Positions 43,452 through 57,393 of a stretch of DNA of 64,000 nt are shown here, piece after piece (within the stretch, counting starts at the first letter, position 1; the number at the start of each line of letters is the position of its first letter). The notes under the pieces are model-generated. The model did not search any database and was not told the DNA's origin. It worked only from the letters and a program-made list of their open reading frames with translations. A program made the position numbers and the translations under genes. Source of the stretch: Karstenula rhodostoma CBS 690.94 (Eukaryota; Ascomycota; Dothideomycetes; Pleosporales; Didymosphaeriaceae); NCBI GenBank assembly GCA_010093485.1, contig MU001493.1, forward strand, positions 653,599 through 717,598, in the 5' to 3' direction.

Positions 43452-44828
43452 ATGACGGAGCGCCTAAAGTCCATCGTTTCGCAGCTCTCGCCTTCCCAAA
43501 GCGGACTGAGCGCCATGTGAGTATGCCCGGGCGCCGAGCTCAAGCTTCCAGGGCGCCACGAGACAGCGGAAGCTGATAGTTGCACAACAGCACCACCAAG
43601 AACCCCGATGATATTGTCATCACGCTCGCGGTGCGGACGCCGCTCACAAAGGCACACAAGGGAGGCTTCAAGGACACGCCGCTCGATGGCATCCTGGTCA
43701 AGCTGCTGAAGCAGGTCGTCGCCAAATCGAACCTGGACCCGGCGCTTGTGGAGGACATCTGCCTGGGTAATGTGCGTGTTTGAACATGTGCGCTGCACGT
43801 GAATTGGGCTAACACGGAGCCAGGTCTCGGATGCCAAAGCCGCATATTACATCCGTGCTGCCATGCTCGGTGCCGGTTTCCCCAACACCACGGCCGGCTC
43901 TTCGGTGAACCGCTTCTGCAGCTCTGGACTCAAGGCAGTGCAGGACATCGCCAACCAGATCGCCACCGGTTCCATCGAAATTGGCCTGGCGCTGGGTGCC
44001 GAGTCGATGACCGTGGGCGGCGACCGCCTCGAGCGCCCCTTCTTCGACGAGATCCTCGAGCAGCAGGAGGCCCGCGACTGCATGCAGCCCATGGGCCAGA
44101 CCTCGGAGAACATCGGAAACGACTTCAACATCAGCCGCGAGAGGCAGGATCGCTATGCGGTCGAATCGTACCGGAGAGCCGAGGTCGCGCAGAAGGCGGG
44201 CTGGTTCGACGACGAGATTGTGCCGATCCAGGTCAAGGTCAAGGACCCCAAGACTGGCGAGGAGAAGGAGGTCACGCTCACCAAGGACGAGGGTCCCCGC
44301 TACGGAACCACGTTCGAGGGTCTGCAGAAGATCAAGCCTGCTTTCCTGCCGCACGGCGACAAGTCGCACGGCGGAAACTCGTCGCAGCTTACCGACGGCG
44401 CCGCGGCCGTGCTACTCATGAAGCGATCAAAGGCGCAGGAGCTTGGCCAGCCCATCCTCGCCAAGTTCGTCGGTGCTACCGTCGCTGGACTCGCTCCCCG
44501 CATCATGGGCATCGGTCCCACTGTTGCCATCCCGAAGCTGCTCACCAAGTTCAACCTCACACTCGATGACATCGACCTGATCGAGATCAACGAGGCGTTT
44601 GCCTCCATGGCAGTCTACTGCCTCGAAACTCTGAAGATCGACCACTCCAAGCTGAACGTACGAGGTGGAGCCATCGCGCTCGGCCACCCGCTCGGGTGCA
44701 CAGGCGCGCGACAAATCGCCACAGGCCTAAGCGAGTGTAGGAGACAAAAGAAGAAGATTTTGCTCACGTCCATGTGCATAGGCACGGGCATGGGTATGGC
44801 TGGTCTTTTCGTGAACGAGCAATTGTAG
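43452..44828 (+). CDS. POT1: Peroxisomal 3-ketoacyl-CoA thiolase
   Basis: Exons 43452-43516, 43591-43771 and 43824-44828 encode 416 aa. The enzyme cleaves 3-ketoacyl-CoA with CoA in the last step of beta-oxidation. Thiolase landmarks are NRFCSSGLKAVQDIA (nucleophilic Cys), MGQTSENIGNDFNISRERQD, INEAFASMAVYC, GGAIALGHPLGCTGAR (catalytic His) and LLTSMCIGTGMGMAGLF (second catalytic Cys). The first residues contain R4-L5-x5-Q11-L12, which fits the PTS2 peroxisomal import signal, so the matrix of the peroxisome is the expected site. Intron 1 splits an Ile codon and follows immediately after the targeting peptide. Intron 2 follows GNV-preceding Asn82. The length matches yeast Pot1. Confidence 0.96.
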
Positions 44829-46046
44829 ATAGTATACCTAATTCAAATGTTATATAGCATGTTCTACCATCTGGCTCCAAAATCTTGCGTAGATACCGTG
44901 TACCCTCGTGCCTGCCGTCTGGTCCGCAGCGGCCAAACTGGTTGGTGTTCCGTGTCACATTCCCTTTCCTGGCTGAGAGTTGCTGAATCAAGCTACGTAC
45001 TTACCTCCAGGGTGTCTGGTTCTTTTCAGTCACGTGTTGCCGCTGGCTCAGCTATCACGTCAAGGGGAGAAACCCCGGACTGCGTTCAAAGGTACTGCGT
45101 TCAACACCCACTACACATTACCAACTCAGGCAGGTTGAACACTTCCGTTTCCGGCGCTCTGCATGTCTGTGGTAGCTGCCGTTTCACACTGCGTTCAACA
45201 TCCACCACAGATTACCAGTTCAGGCAGTTCGAACTCTTCCATTCCTGGCCCTCCGCATGTCTCTGTAACAGCTAGCTGCTTTTCCAACGGGATCTGCACC
45301 ACCGTAATCAACACCCCTCCACATATTACCATCTCAGGCAGTTTGAACTCCTCCGTTTCGAGCGCTCTACATGTCGATGTAACAGCCCTAGCCGCTTGTA
45401 ACACGTTCAATGGATGCTTGTGCTGCGGTGTGTTTCCCGAACTACAGACTGCACCACTTAATACAAACTACCATTTAGGCAGTTCGAACCCCTCCCTTCT
45501 CTGTACCATCCAATAGCATTGGCAGGTGTCCTTTATCGAAGGTCACACAGCGTTCAACGCCCACCACAAATTTCCAACTCAGGCAGTTTGAGCCCGTAAC
45601 CAGCGCTGTGCATATCGAGGTAACAACGACAGCCTCTGGTACTACGCCCTGCTTTGAGAGCCCGCGTTCAGTGGATGCTTGTGCTGCGGTGTTTTCCGAA
45701 CTGCATGGCTGCACACGGCACAATTCGGGACATGCGTAACTGCAATCAATGGGTTGGGCTTCTTGCCTACAGAAGCAGTTTGGAGGGGACAGTGGTGGGG
45801 GACGAGGTATGCTTACGATATCGGAAGGATTCACGGAGGCAAATCGCTGCTATCGACGGATCCTGAGCTTCTTCCCTGGAATAGGCAACTTGAAAGGTCT
45901 AGGGATGGGCGGTGATGGGAGTGGTATGCAACGGTGTGAAAGTCTGCTGGGTTGAGAGGACCATTCGGCATTTTAATGGGTGCGACTGCCATGTTGGCGT
46001 CTACCTACTCCTCATCACTAACTCCATCTCTCAAGCATCCACACTT
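44829..46046. other. Intergenic filled by a degenerate tandem repeat
   Basis: No gene. Repeat copies occupy about 45088-45720 (separate entry). Confidence 0.5.
45088..45720. repeat. Degenerate minisatellite, five copies of about 95-150 bp
   Basis: The phrase GCGTTCAACACCCACCACA followed by ATTACCAACTCAGGCAGTTTGAAC recurs, altered, from about 45091, 45187, 45304, 45453 and 45548. A 50-bp block containing GGATGCTTGTGCTGCGGTGT occurs twice, at about 45403-45453 and 45662-45711, almost unchanged. Copies vary in length, which suggests nested duplication followed by decay. Confidence 0.7.
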
Positions 46047-47358
46047 CTACAACCCGCTGAGATTATACGCTAGCAGATTCGCCGTCCCCGCCGGAATCCC
46101 AGTAATCACATTCGGAGTCGCGACCTGCCTCATCCGCTCGCACAACTCCACCGCGCCCCGTGGTCCTTCGAGCGCGAGGAAGTAGGATCCGAGCCCGGCG
46201 ATATGCGCCGCTGCGACCGACGTACCTGAGAGCGTGTTCGTGGACGTGCTGCCCGTGATCCAGAGCGAGACGATGTTTTGTCCCGGGGCCCAGATGTCGA
46301 CTATCAGAAGCGTTGTTAGCACAGCTCGTTCGTGATCTGTGGGAAAGGGTAGAATTACTATTGGACCCGTAGTTGGAAGACGACAGGCGTGCGTCGCCGA
46401 CGGTGGTAGCGCCTACCACGCAAGCACATGGCTCCGACCCAGGCGACGTATTCCCACCGGCGGTCCCTTCACTCCCTGCGGCAACCGCCAGCATCAAGCC
46501 TGAGTTCGCCGCGCTCGCGACGGCAGCATTCAGAGCGGCGCTGTATGCGCCGCCGACAGCGAGTAGACCCGTTGCTTGGCCGACCCGGCCTTTGCTCTGG
46601 ATGTCTTGCACGGCCCAGTTGATGCCGGAGATGATAGTTGCAGCTTTTGTATGTTGTTAGTGAAGAATAACACCATGGGGATTTCTATCTTACTTACTCG
46701 TCGACGACCCCGAACTATCCAGCACCCTCACACCTACGATGCCCGCAAACCGCACAACGCCATACGTCTGCGAGCTCGCAATCCCGGCAACATGTGTCCC
46801 ATGGCCGTTCGTATCGTCGCACGTGCCCGACCCAACGGCGTTGAAGCCACACACCGCTTGCCCTTGGAAACCCGGGTGCGAAACCCTCACCCCGGTATCG
46901 AGTATATACACCCATGTGCCTGTAGTAGGTTGGTATACATAGTCGGTACTTCCCCTCAGTCTGTGAGAAATGCGCGCGAGATTCCACGGCGCGTTGGCCT
47001 GGACGTTGCGTTTCGATGTAGCGAACGACGCTGCGGACGGTATGGTGAAGGGCTGGTCGCGTTCGATGTAGGCGATCTCGGGGCGTTGTGCCAGAGAAGC
47101 GATGGTGCTGTTTGCTGCGGTAAGGGTGTAGGCTTTGAAGGTTCCGGTGTTGAAAATGTCGGGTTGCTTGACTGCACCTAGTTTGCTTAGTTTGGTGTTG
47201 ACGGAGGAAATATGCAGCTGGAATGCTGTGTCGGAAGTTGCTTTGTTCAGGACCACGATGTAGTTGTCTGATGTGGGGTCTGCGTCTTCAAGACCTACGA
47301 TCGGTGCGAGGCTTTGGACGCCCGTGATGAGGGCTGCTAATAATGCGAGAGCCTTCAT
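46047..47358 (-). CDS. Subtilisin-like serine protease (S8, proteinase K type)
   Basis: Exons 47358-46698, 46643-46359 and 46300-46047 encode 399 aa. There is a signal peptide (MKALALLAALITGVQSLAP), an I9 propeptide (YIVVLNKATSD ... PEIAYIERDQPF) and a mature domain starting near NAPWNLARISHR. The triad is present: D154 in YILDTGV, H189 in GHGTHVAG and S343 in LSGTSVAAAHIAG. The position that in proteinase K is the oxyanion-hole Asn (AAGN) reads AVAAGSEG, that is Ser278. MSLGGG is also altered, to LAVGGA. These changes may lower activity or mark a specialised enzyme. Splice sites are canonical and the C-terminus NLLAYNLSGL is intact, so the gene itself is not broken. Confidence 0.88.
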
Positions 47359-48011
47359 GGCGTCTGATGGTTAGGTGAATCCTTGCCGGTAAATCGTAGT
47401 AGAAAGATTGTCTGTACCTGGGGATACATATAGCTTTGCGCGGCCAAAGACACGACTCCCAACATGGCAGGCGTTCACGTTATCCGTATTTATAGTCAGA
47501 AAAATCCAGGTCATGCACACCCACCCACACACTAAACTAATCTCAACCCAATACGCAGACCGCGACATGGCCCATCTTCTACTGGAGTCGTTCCCAAGAT
47601 GTAATACACAAGATACCGCCCCAAGCACGTCAACGATGTCTTATCACCAGTCAGAATAGCCTTGGACTATCTCGTAGCGAATACGCAACTTGGCCGCATA
47701 TGTGGCGGGCTTGGGCTGATAGCTTGGGAAGGTCACATTGCCGGTTTAGGAAGGCCGGTGATGTGTCTACATGTTCTTCGTGTTTTCTTGTAGGTTTTGT
47801 AGCATCTTTGTTCGATGTCGCGAGTACGGTTCGGTTGAAACTTTGTGGCCCGTGTAAGGAGGGAGGTTCTGGAAATTGGCAATGGAATCCCACGCGGCCT
47901 AGGCGCATGGTAATTGTTTTTTGGTTCGCTCGACGAAGATAAATTCCGAGGAACAGACGTGGTTCACGTGGAGCGGGTCGTCAGCCTTACGGTGTTGTAG
48001 GGCGGCAATAG

Positions 48012-48360
48012 GCGCCGGGACCTACAGGGGGGCATCGTCTCTTTCTAGGGAGGAATTTCGACTTGATGCAAGATTCTTGGATTCTGTCAATGTTCTTTGT
48101 CTCTTCAGTTGGACCGGAGCGTTGACTGAGTCACGCCATGTGCGCCCCGACCTGCGGGGGTCATTATTCCTGTTGAGAGCGGAAGTTCCACGTGATGCAA
48201 ATTTTCTGGCCCCTGACAACGTTCTCAGTCTCTCTGGTCGTCGGGACGGCGGGATAAAGGGCAGATTTGATGCCTGAGTATCGGTCGTAGGCGCCCTGGT
48301 CTGCAGGTGAACATCATTCCTGTCTTGCGCGGAACCGTTACCTGATATATAGGCATTTTC
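48012..48360. repeat. Degenerate tandem repeat, three copies of 130-150 bp
   Basis: Copies start GCGCCGGGACCTACAGGGG (48012), GCGCCCCGACCTGCGGGGG (48142) and GCGCCCTGGTCTGCAGG (48291). Each is followed by CATYATTCCTGT-like and GATGCAA-like phrases. The differences are mostly transitions. Confidence 0.55.
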
Positions 48361-48707
48361 GGTGCTGCTGTGCCGGGCCTGGACCGCACTTGGTGTATCG
48401 GCAGTCAGGGTGCCCCTGTAGAGGGGCTTGCCTGTTGCAGTTTTTGATGAGTGGAAGGTCGAGCACCAGGCTTCAATCGTCAGCGTGAAGAATGTAATCA
48501 AAGCCGTCTCTGCATGGTAGCGCTGCTAGTGGTGTTTTCATGTGGTTTTCTGATTGTTGACTCGAACGGAACAAAGGTCAAACGTCGCGTAACTCAACCG
48601 CGATCGACGTAAATTTTGGAAAGATACCCGGAGGAGCAGTTTGAAACGTGATCTGCAGCGCGCTAATGCATGAAGAATCGCAAAATATGCGATGGTACCA
48701 TATGTAG

Positions 48708-48784
48708 GTGATTTCCTGATTGTTGACGCGAACCATGAAGTGGTGTCCTATAAAGTAATAGACAAAAATATGGACTGCCGCCCA
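48708..48784. repeat. Dispersed repeat copy 2
   Basis: The ungapped partner of 29323-29399; see that entry. A third, truncated piece (TTTTCTGATTGTTGACTCGA) begins at 48546, about 160 bases before it. Confidence 0.75.
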
Positions 48785-49396
48785 ATAGCCCGTAGATAGG
48801 TTAGCAAAGACCGTTGAGATGTTCCCCTGCTCTCCTCCATGGTGGGGCACGCCCGGTCCACATGAAGGACGCAGCGATCGATGGATAATTTGACCTACCA
48901 AGAAAAGAATGTTCGGTTGGCATTCAGAACCCGGGCGAGTCAATCACAGAGATCGATGCTTCCCGCGCTACTACCCGAAGCAGCCATTTTCACCACCTGT
49001 CTAGCCGACCGTTCCGCACAACACCAACTCGACACCACAGAAGAGCCGTCTGTTCCGTACTGCAATCGACACTTCTTCATTGCTTTCCCTGGAGGGAATA
49101 TTGCAAAACCGTCAGGCTGGTACACCGCGCAAAACCTCAGGGTCCGCGGGGTCTAGACGCCTGACATCCTGGAACGCATGCATGTGCGGATGTGGGCTCC
49201 GCGCTGGTGCCGGGCAGCACGTGCAAGAGGACGAGATCACAAGGGCGGCTAGATCGCAGAGAACGATGGGGACGTGTACAACTGCCGCGAAGGGAAGTTT
49301 GTATTGAGTTGCTACGGTTAACTGCAGAGAACGATTTTGGCGCTGAAAACATAATGCCAGCGCACGCGACATGCGCAGTCTACTGGACACGGACGC

Positions 49397-51070
49397 TTAA
49401 ACATGAGTAGTCTCGACATGCGAAGTGTAGCCCTGCTTGGCCTCGACTTCCTGCACCCTGTGCTCGAGATCGTGCGTCTCGAAATCGACTCTCTTCATGC
49501 CAGGCACGAAGAAGGGCGCTTCGGTGAAGAGGTACTTCATCTCTTCGAGCGGACGCTTGGCCGTTTCGGGCAGTACGGCCCAGAAGAAAACCGCGTTGGT
49601 GAAGTTTCCAATCTAACACTGAGTCAGCGGCAAGCCGGGGAGAAGGAGCTGGTCAACTTACGACGAAGAGGATGTAGAACTTGTAGCCGATGTTCTCCAT
49701 GGCAATGGGCGTGATCTGTCCGATCAGGGTGTTGAAGGCAAACGAGGTCATCGTGGCCATCATGACACCGTACGCACGAGTTTTGGTGTCGAAGATTTCA
49801 GCGGGAATGATCCACGACAGCGGCCCGTTGGTAGCGCTGAAAGAGATGTTGTATAGCCAGGTGATCACGATAAATGCCCAAGCCGCAGATTTGTTGTCGT
49901 TCGCGCCTGGCGGGAACTTCGCCAACAGAACGGTGGCGATGATGAACGTCAACATGTTGAACAGGTTACCGCAGATGAGTGGCCAGCGGCGACCAAAGCG
50001 ATCGATTAAGAGGATGCAGGTAGCCTGGGCAACGAGGGCAAGCACGGAAGAGATGGCTTGGTACTTGAGCGTGTCGCTGGTTGCAATGCCCATGAGTTCG
50101 TAAATGGCAGGAGAGTAGTACTGGATCGCCGAGACACCGGTCATCTGGACCGAGGCTTGGATGGCGCATGCGAGGACGAGACGGCGAAGACAGGATCGGT
50201 CCGTGAAGAGCTCGCCAATCGAAGACGCCTGGTGCTCATGCTCGTAGGTGATCGTTTCCTGTATCTGATCGAATTCAGCGCGCACCCAAGCATCATCCGT
50301 ATTGCCATGAGAATGCAATCTGGCTAGGGTTTGCAACCCTTCCTCGGTTCGGCCTTGGTTGATGAGCCAACGAGGCGACTCAGGGAAAAGCAAGATCAGC
50401 GCGGCGAGTACTACAGCCGGCAGAATCTGGATACCCAAACTAGTCCTCCACTGGCCGTTGTCGTCGGGGGAGAATCCGGTGAAGCAACCGTACGAGATCC
50501 AGGCGGCCGCGAGCGAACCAATGCCGAGCATAAATTGTTGGAGTGCCGTTACACGTCCACGGATGCTAGGATGTGCCAATTCGGCTTGGTAGAGAGGAAT
50601 GATCATAGTGAGCACACCGACACTGTCAACAGGTTAGTCGTTGTCATTATCTTAGCTGGAGAGTACTCACCCAAGACCGGCAATAGCACGCCCAGCGTAA
50701 AGGTACGATAGGGCCATTGCGCCCGTTTGCAGTCCACCACCAAGGCAGAAGATGACAGCTCCGAACATGATGGTGAAACGGCGACCGATCCTATCAGCGA
50801 GGACACCAGCGACACCGGCTCCGATGAAAGCACCGCCCGTGAAGACGGACACCACAGCGCCCACCTCATTGGCTGCGGGATTGTTGAATTCTTTGGCAAA
50901 CGCCGGCGAAGCAACGACCTGAGCAATGACACCTAGGTCGTAACCGAATAGCGCTGATCCGAGCGAGGCAAAAACACCCACGAGGAACTGTATACAGTCA
51001 ATTGGTTGTTACCCACAACAACGTCTCAAGAGTCTTGTCATACCTGGTACCACTTAGGAGGGAGCGCCAT
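49397..51070 (-). CDS. Sugar transporter, MFS (hexose-transporter subfamily)
   Basis: Exons 51070-51044, 50987-50671, 50622-49662 and 49612-49397 encode 506 aa. The first exon is only nine codons (MALPPKWYQ). Family landmarks are GSALFGYDLGVIAQV in helix 1, VLADRIGRRFT, a charged loop with LFPESPRWLINQGR, VQMTGVSAIQYYSP in helix 7, LIDRFGRRWPL and the C-terminal LPETAKRPLEEMKYLF. Twelve membrane helices are expected in the plasma membrane. The substrate is a monosaccharide or short sugar, not decidable here. It is transcribed away from the GH51 arabinofuranosidase gene, which suggests arabinose or pentose use as an inference. Removing the three introns restores one continuous frame. Confidence 0.92.
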
Positions 51071-53453
<2,383 letters not shown>

Positions 53454-53749
53454 GGTGAACCGGTTGATGACGCAACGATTGACTTATAGACCGGATGAGA
53501 TATAGACATAAACTATACAAGTTGAAAACGCTACAGAGGGAATGTGACTTGATCCGCATTGGCCAAGGACACTCTCATGACCCTCTGGTCGCACGCACAC
53601 CCTACATAAACCCTCTCCGTAAAGAACCCAGCCCTCTCACACGCACAGACTCCACGATTGGGACCGCTCCTGGCTCAACTGGGGCCACTCGCATTTGAAG
53701 TCTTTGGAAAGCGCACCTATTCCTCTGACCATTCAGAAGCACGACGACC
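53454..53749. other. Spacer between GH51 gene and the next gene
   Basis: Short intergenic region, with a CTACATAAACC TATA-like element at about 53603. No gene. Confidence 0.4.
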
Positions 53750-55188
53750 ATGTCTTCCAATCGGAGCTGCGAATGCACGTATCGCATGCAGTTCCAACAC
53801 GCAGTCTCTACAGACCCCCCTGGTTCTATCCCAAGCCTATACGTACGTTATTCATTGGTTCTTCTACCGAGACAGACGGTGTAAAAGCTAACTTTACGCG
53901 TCAGTCGCCCAGCGAAATCTCAAAAGCAACCGCCCCGACCAATAAGCCTGAGACATCCCGCCAGACCCCAGGAGACGGAGTGCTCATCGAGGCCTCGAGC
54001 ATCGTAAACAAGCCTCGCCACGAGCATGCTCCTCCCAAGGAGGCTTTAGACGCTGCGAAGACATCTTATCAGCCTTCGGTCGGAACAATCCACAACCGTG
54101 CCACCGATGGATCCCAGCTCGCTATGCCAGAGCTTGGAGAGTGGGTCGTCGAGGAGATTACGTCCGACGATGACTTCGAAAGCGCGACCTGGAGCGACGC
54201 CGAGACCGACATTGATGGCAAAGCACACGCCTCAAGTGCTACTCTCATCGCACCTCTCAAAATGTCACAGGTAAAGGTTAAGCCCGGCATCGAGGGAAAA
54301 GCTTCTGCGCCTGATGCTGCCCTTATCGCGTCCCCAACGACTCCCCAAGTAGCGGCCAAGAACGACGTGAACGGAAAGGCTCCCACCTCCGAACCTTCTC
54401 TTATCGTGTCTTCAAAGACTCTTCAAGGGGTGGCGATGGAGGACATAGACGGAAAGCCTCATGCCACTAACGCTGCTACCGTCGCAGCTCCCAAGACTCG
54501 AAAAGTGACGGTCAAGCAAGACAAACTCATCTCTAGCTCCAAGGTTAGCAATATTGGCGTCGCTCCAGGGAAGTCACCCGACTTCAATACCGCAACTAAC
54601 GCGTCTTCCAAGACATCCGAAGTAGAGGTCAAGCGATACAACATATTCTCCGACTCTGAGCTCAGGCACACATTTGAAGAAGCGATGCGCAAGACGTTCC
54701 CCACGAACATTTTTAACGCGATGCTTGCTGACCTGAAGGGCGACGCGGCCTTGGATGACGGGACCTCCGAAGAGAAGACGATTCGTCGGGTGCTTGACGG
54801 CATCGATGAGAGCCATCGGAACATCGGACTTTCCACCCTGGCAGAGCTGTACCCCAAGTGGCTATCGAAACCCAAGGCCGAGGCTGAGGTGAAAGTGAAG
54901 ACTCTGAAGGAGCGGTTCGCTGACTTGACCGTTAAGAGGGAGCCCGCCGAGTTGGATCAGCGTGGTGAGAAGAACACCCCTGCAAAAGACACTGCCAAGG
55001 ATCTTGTACAGGCGGGGATTCTTCTGAAGAGCTCAGTTGATAGGGGCACGACTCCCAAGAAACCGTTCCAGGATGTCAAATTGCGCTATCTCGAATTGTC
55101 TCCAAAGGCCCGAGTGCCGGTGTCGAAGGATGACAAGGAAAACGCAGACCCCAAAGCCAAGCTTGAGCGGGAGAAGAATCCTTGGTAG
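53750..55188 (+). CDS. Unrecognised low-complexity protein with internal repeats
   Basis: Exons 53750-53842 and 53905-55188 encode 458 aa. The intron (GTACGT...GCTAAC...GTCAG, 62 nt) is inferred; without it the long frame has no ATG before 53773. ATG at 53750 has a good context (GACCATGTC). After a Pro/Thr/Lys-rich start comes GEWVVEEITSDDDFES. Then follow at least four degenerate repeats of about 30 residues built on DIDGKAHASSATLIAPLKMS (compare GIEGKASAPDAALIASPTT and DVNGKAPTSEPSLIVSSKT). A helical segment (SELRHTFEEAMRKTFPTNIF) and a charged tail close the protein. No signal peptide or membrane segment is seen. It is probably disordered in large part, and I do not recognise a family. Confidence 0.65.
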
Positions 55189-55737
55189 ATAGGTAGTTCA
55201 GGTAAAATTCTTTCTCCCTTGCGGGGCATCATTGGATATGTGGATTCAAGCTATGGTATATGGTACGATTGGTGCAAGACAGGTGATTTTGTTTGGGGCT
55301 ATGGCCTTGGATCCAGGTACGTTGTTAGGGGGCATGTGGACAAGGCAGGACTAGGTACGGCTATTTCCTTAGTATTGGCTGCTTTCATGGTCACAGCCTT
55401 ATGGTTTCTCTGTAAGCTCGATAGATAGGTATTCATGGGCCGGCTAGCCCAACACAAGGCTCATGTCGACTGTTGCAACTAGTCTGGAACAAGCGAGTTT
55501 TACTCTTACCTATTGCCACTGAGCCTGCGTAAGGTATACGTGATAACAAAGCTCAAGGACACACACGACAACACGTGATACATGATTCACTCTTCGCTTC
55601 CGCTAGCGTGCCTTCCTAAAATGATTGTCGCCCACTAGCGTATCCATTAATCCAAGCAGCATCCTCACAGCAAGGCTTTTTCATTCCTCGTCTCGCACAC
55701 GCAAGGAGCCCCGCTGCGTGTACTGCATTCTTTCGCC
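55189..55737. other. Intergenic
   Basis: No gene recognised. A 69-codon frame at 55219-55428 has no ATG at its 5' end and no family match. Confidence 0.4.
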
Positions 55738-57393
55738 ATGGGCAGCATCTTCAACACGAATGGTGTTCCGCACTTGAACACGCCGAACTCATGCTCTCCA
55801 ATCAGATACCAGGAGCAGGTGGTTCTTCCGCAAGCAGCAAAGATCTCCAGCGACGCAAATAACACGGTAGAGGTACGCTTGGTCATGTTTACATCCCACA
55901 ATGTTGCAAAGTGCTGATACGCAAACTCAAAGGCCACCCAGGAACCAGCATGCACAGAGGACTACGAGACGGTACACAAAAGAATCCTTGAGTATGATAA
56001 GAAGCTCTTTGATTACTATCGGGAATCAGGCAAGAGATTGGATAAGATTCAAGAGGAACTTGACGAGCTATCCATCTACCTGGGACTCTGCCGCGAAAGC
56101 GATTCCGATAGCGATTCCGGCGATAAGCCCGCAGATACGGGACGCCTGGAACCCTTACCATCAAGCGACTGCACATCGACAGAGCTGGTCTGTCTCGCCG
56201 ACTGCTACAATCCCCCGAGCTACAAGTCATGTCAGGAAGAAGACACCGACCGCAACTCTGATCCCGCAGCTGAGAAACCACCCCGTACCTGGTCTGGCCC
56301 AGGCCCCCACACGACCAGCCCCCTCGACACCTTCTTCAACCACTACTTCCTCTCCGACAGATCAAAACGCAACATCTGGATCCCGAGCCGCAAGAAAACC
56401 AAGAACCCCATCATCCTCTACGGTGCCACCGACATCAACGCGATCCACACAACCGCCAAACGCATCAAGGGCCTCCACACGTGCAGTGCCGGCGCGCCAC
56501 CCAACCGCGCCGTAGTCCTAGGCTGGGACCGCCACGCAGTCTGGCTCCGCGCAAGCGAACTCGCCGCGTCTTCGTACTCAGAAGACGCCCGTCGCTACAT
56601 CTTCGACACGGCGCAGAAATTCGCCAAAGCAATGCAAGGCCAGCGCGTCGGTCTTCGGCTGAACAAAGCCGAGAACTGGACGGATAACGCTTCGGAGGGT
56701 GTTCTGGATCAATTCCAAGGCTCGTACCTCGTTAGGTGGAGGGACGTCGGTGGGGGGTGGGACGTGAGAGCTGTGCTGGGGTTGGAGATTGGGATGGGGC
56801 CGAGGAGGGATATACTCGAGGCTACGCTGAGGTTTCATGGGGCTGAGGAGAAGATGCTGCTAGCGCATAAAGAGAAGACGTTGAATGCGTATCTGGATGG
56901 GTCGTTGAGAGATAAAGAGGAAGATAGGGACGACAAAGGCGAGGATAAGGGCGAAAACAATAGCAGGAAAGGTGGGAATAACGATACTGAGAAAGCTGGA
57001 GATGCCCAAGGCGAGAGTGTTGGCAACGACAAAGACGAGATGGCTGATAGCAACGACGCCGCGAGTTCGGGTGACTACAAGACCGAGCCAGCCGACGACG
57101 AGCACGAAAACCCATCCCAGCATCCCGACCTCGGCACAATGGAGAACCCAATACGCTCCACACCTCCCTTCGCGGTGAGTCAGGACTCGCAGAACCCCCC
57201 ACGCGGTACGATGGGCAATCCGCATGAGTTTGTTTTCATCGCCGAGCTTTGCTACCGCGTTGTTGGTCGGAGCACCGAGGGATGCAGAGGCCGCATACAC
57301 TGGACTGCCGACCAGACCTTCACGTCTTTCACTGGGGATGGAATTCTCCCGTACCTGAGTGGGCGGGTTGAGATGGAGGGGTGGGAGGTTTGA
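55738..57393 (+). CDS. Unrecognised protein with a charged insert
   Basis: Exons 55738-55872 and 55933-57393 encode 531 aa. The 60-nt intron is GTACGC...CTGATAC...AAAG. The N-terminal part is hydrophilic, with a short helical stretch (YDKKLFDYYRESGKRLDKIQ). The best-ordered region is about residues 160-340 (RNIWIPSRKKTKNPIILYGA, RAVVLGWDRHAVWLRASELA, YLVRWRDVGGGWDVRAVLGL). A 100-residue Asp/Glu/Lys/Asn-rich insert follows, then a compact C-terminus (FVFIAELCYRVVGRSTEGC). No signal peptide or membrane helix is seen. It is probably a lineage-restricted protein; no function is proposed. Confidence 0.68.

Larger units (their letters stand above)
47359..49396. other. Intergenic, 2 kb with repeats
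   Basis: Promoter of the subtilase to about 47660. The rest has no recognised gene. It holds a degenerate tandem repeat (48012-48360) and dispersed repeat copy 2. Confidence 0.5.

Noticed and set aside
45478..45495. AGTTCGAACCCC resembling a tRNA B box
   Set aside because: It is part of the degenerate repeat; no A box or cloverleaf pairing lies at the right distance.
55219..55428. 69-codon frame with a hydrophobic helix
   Set aside because: No ATG at its 5' end, no relation to the small YxFG family and no other support.
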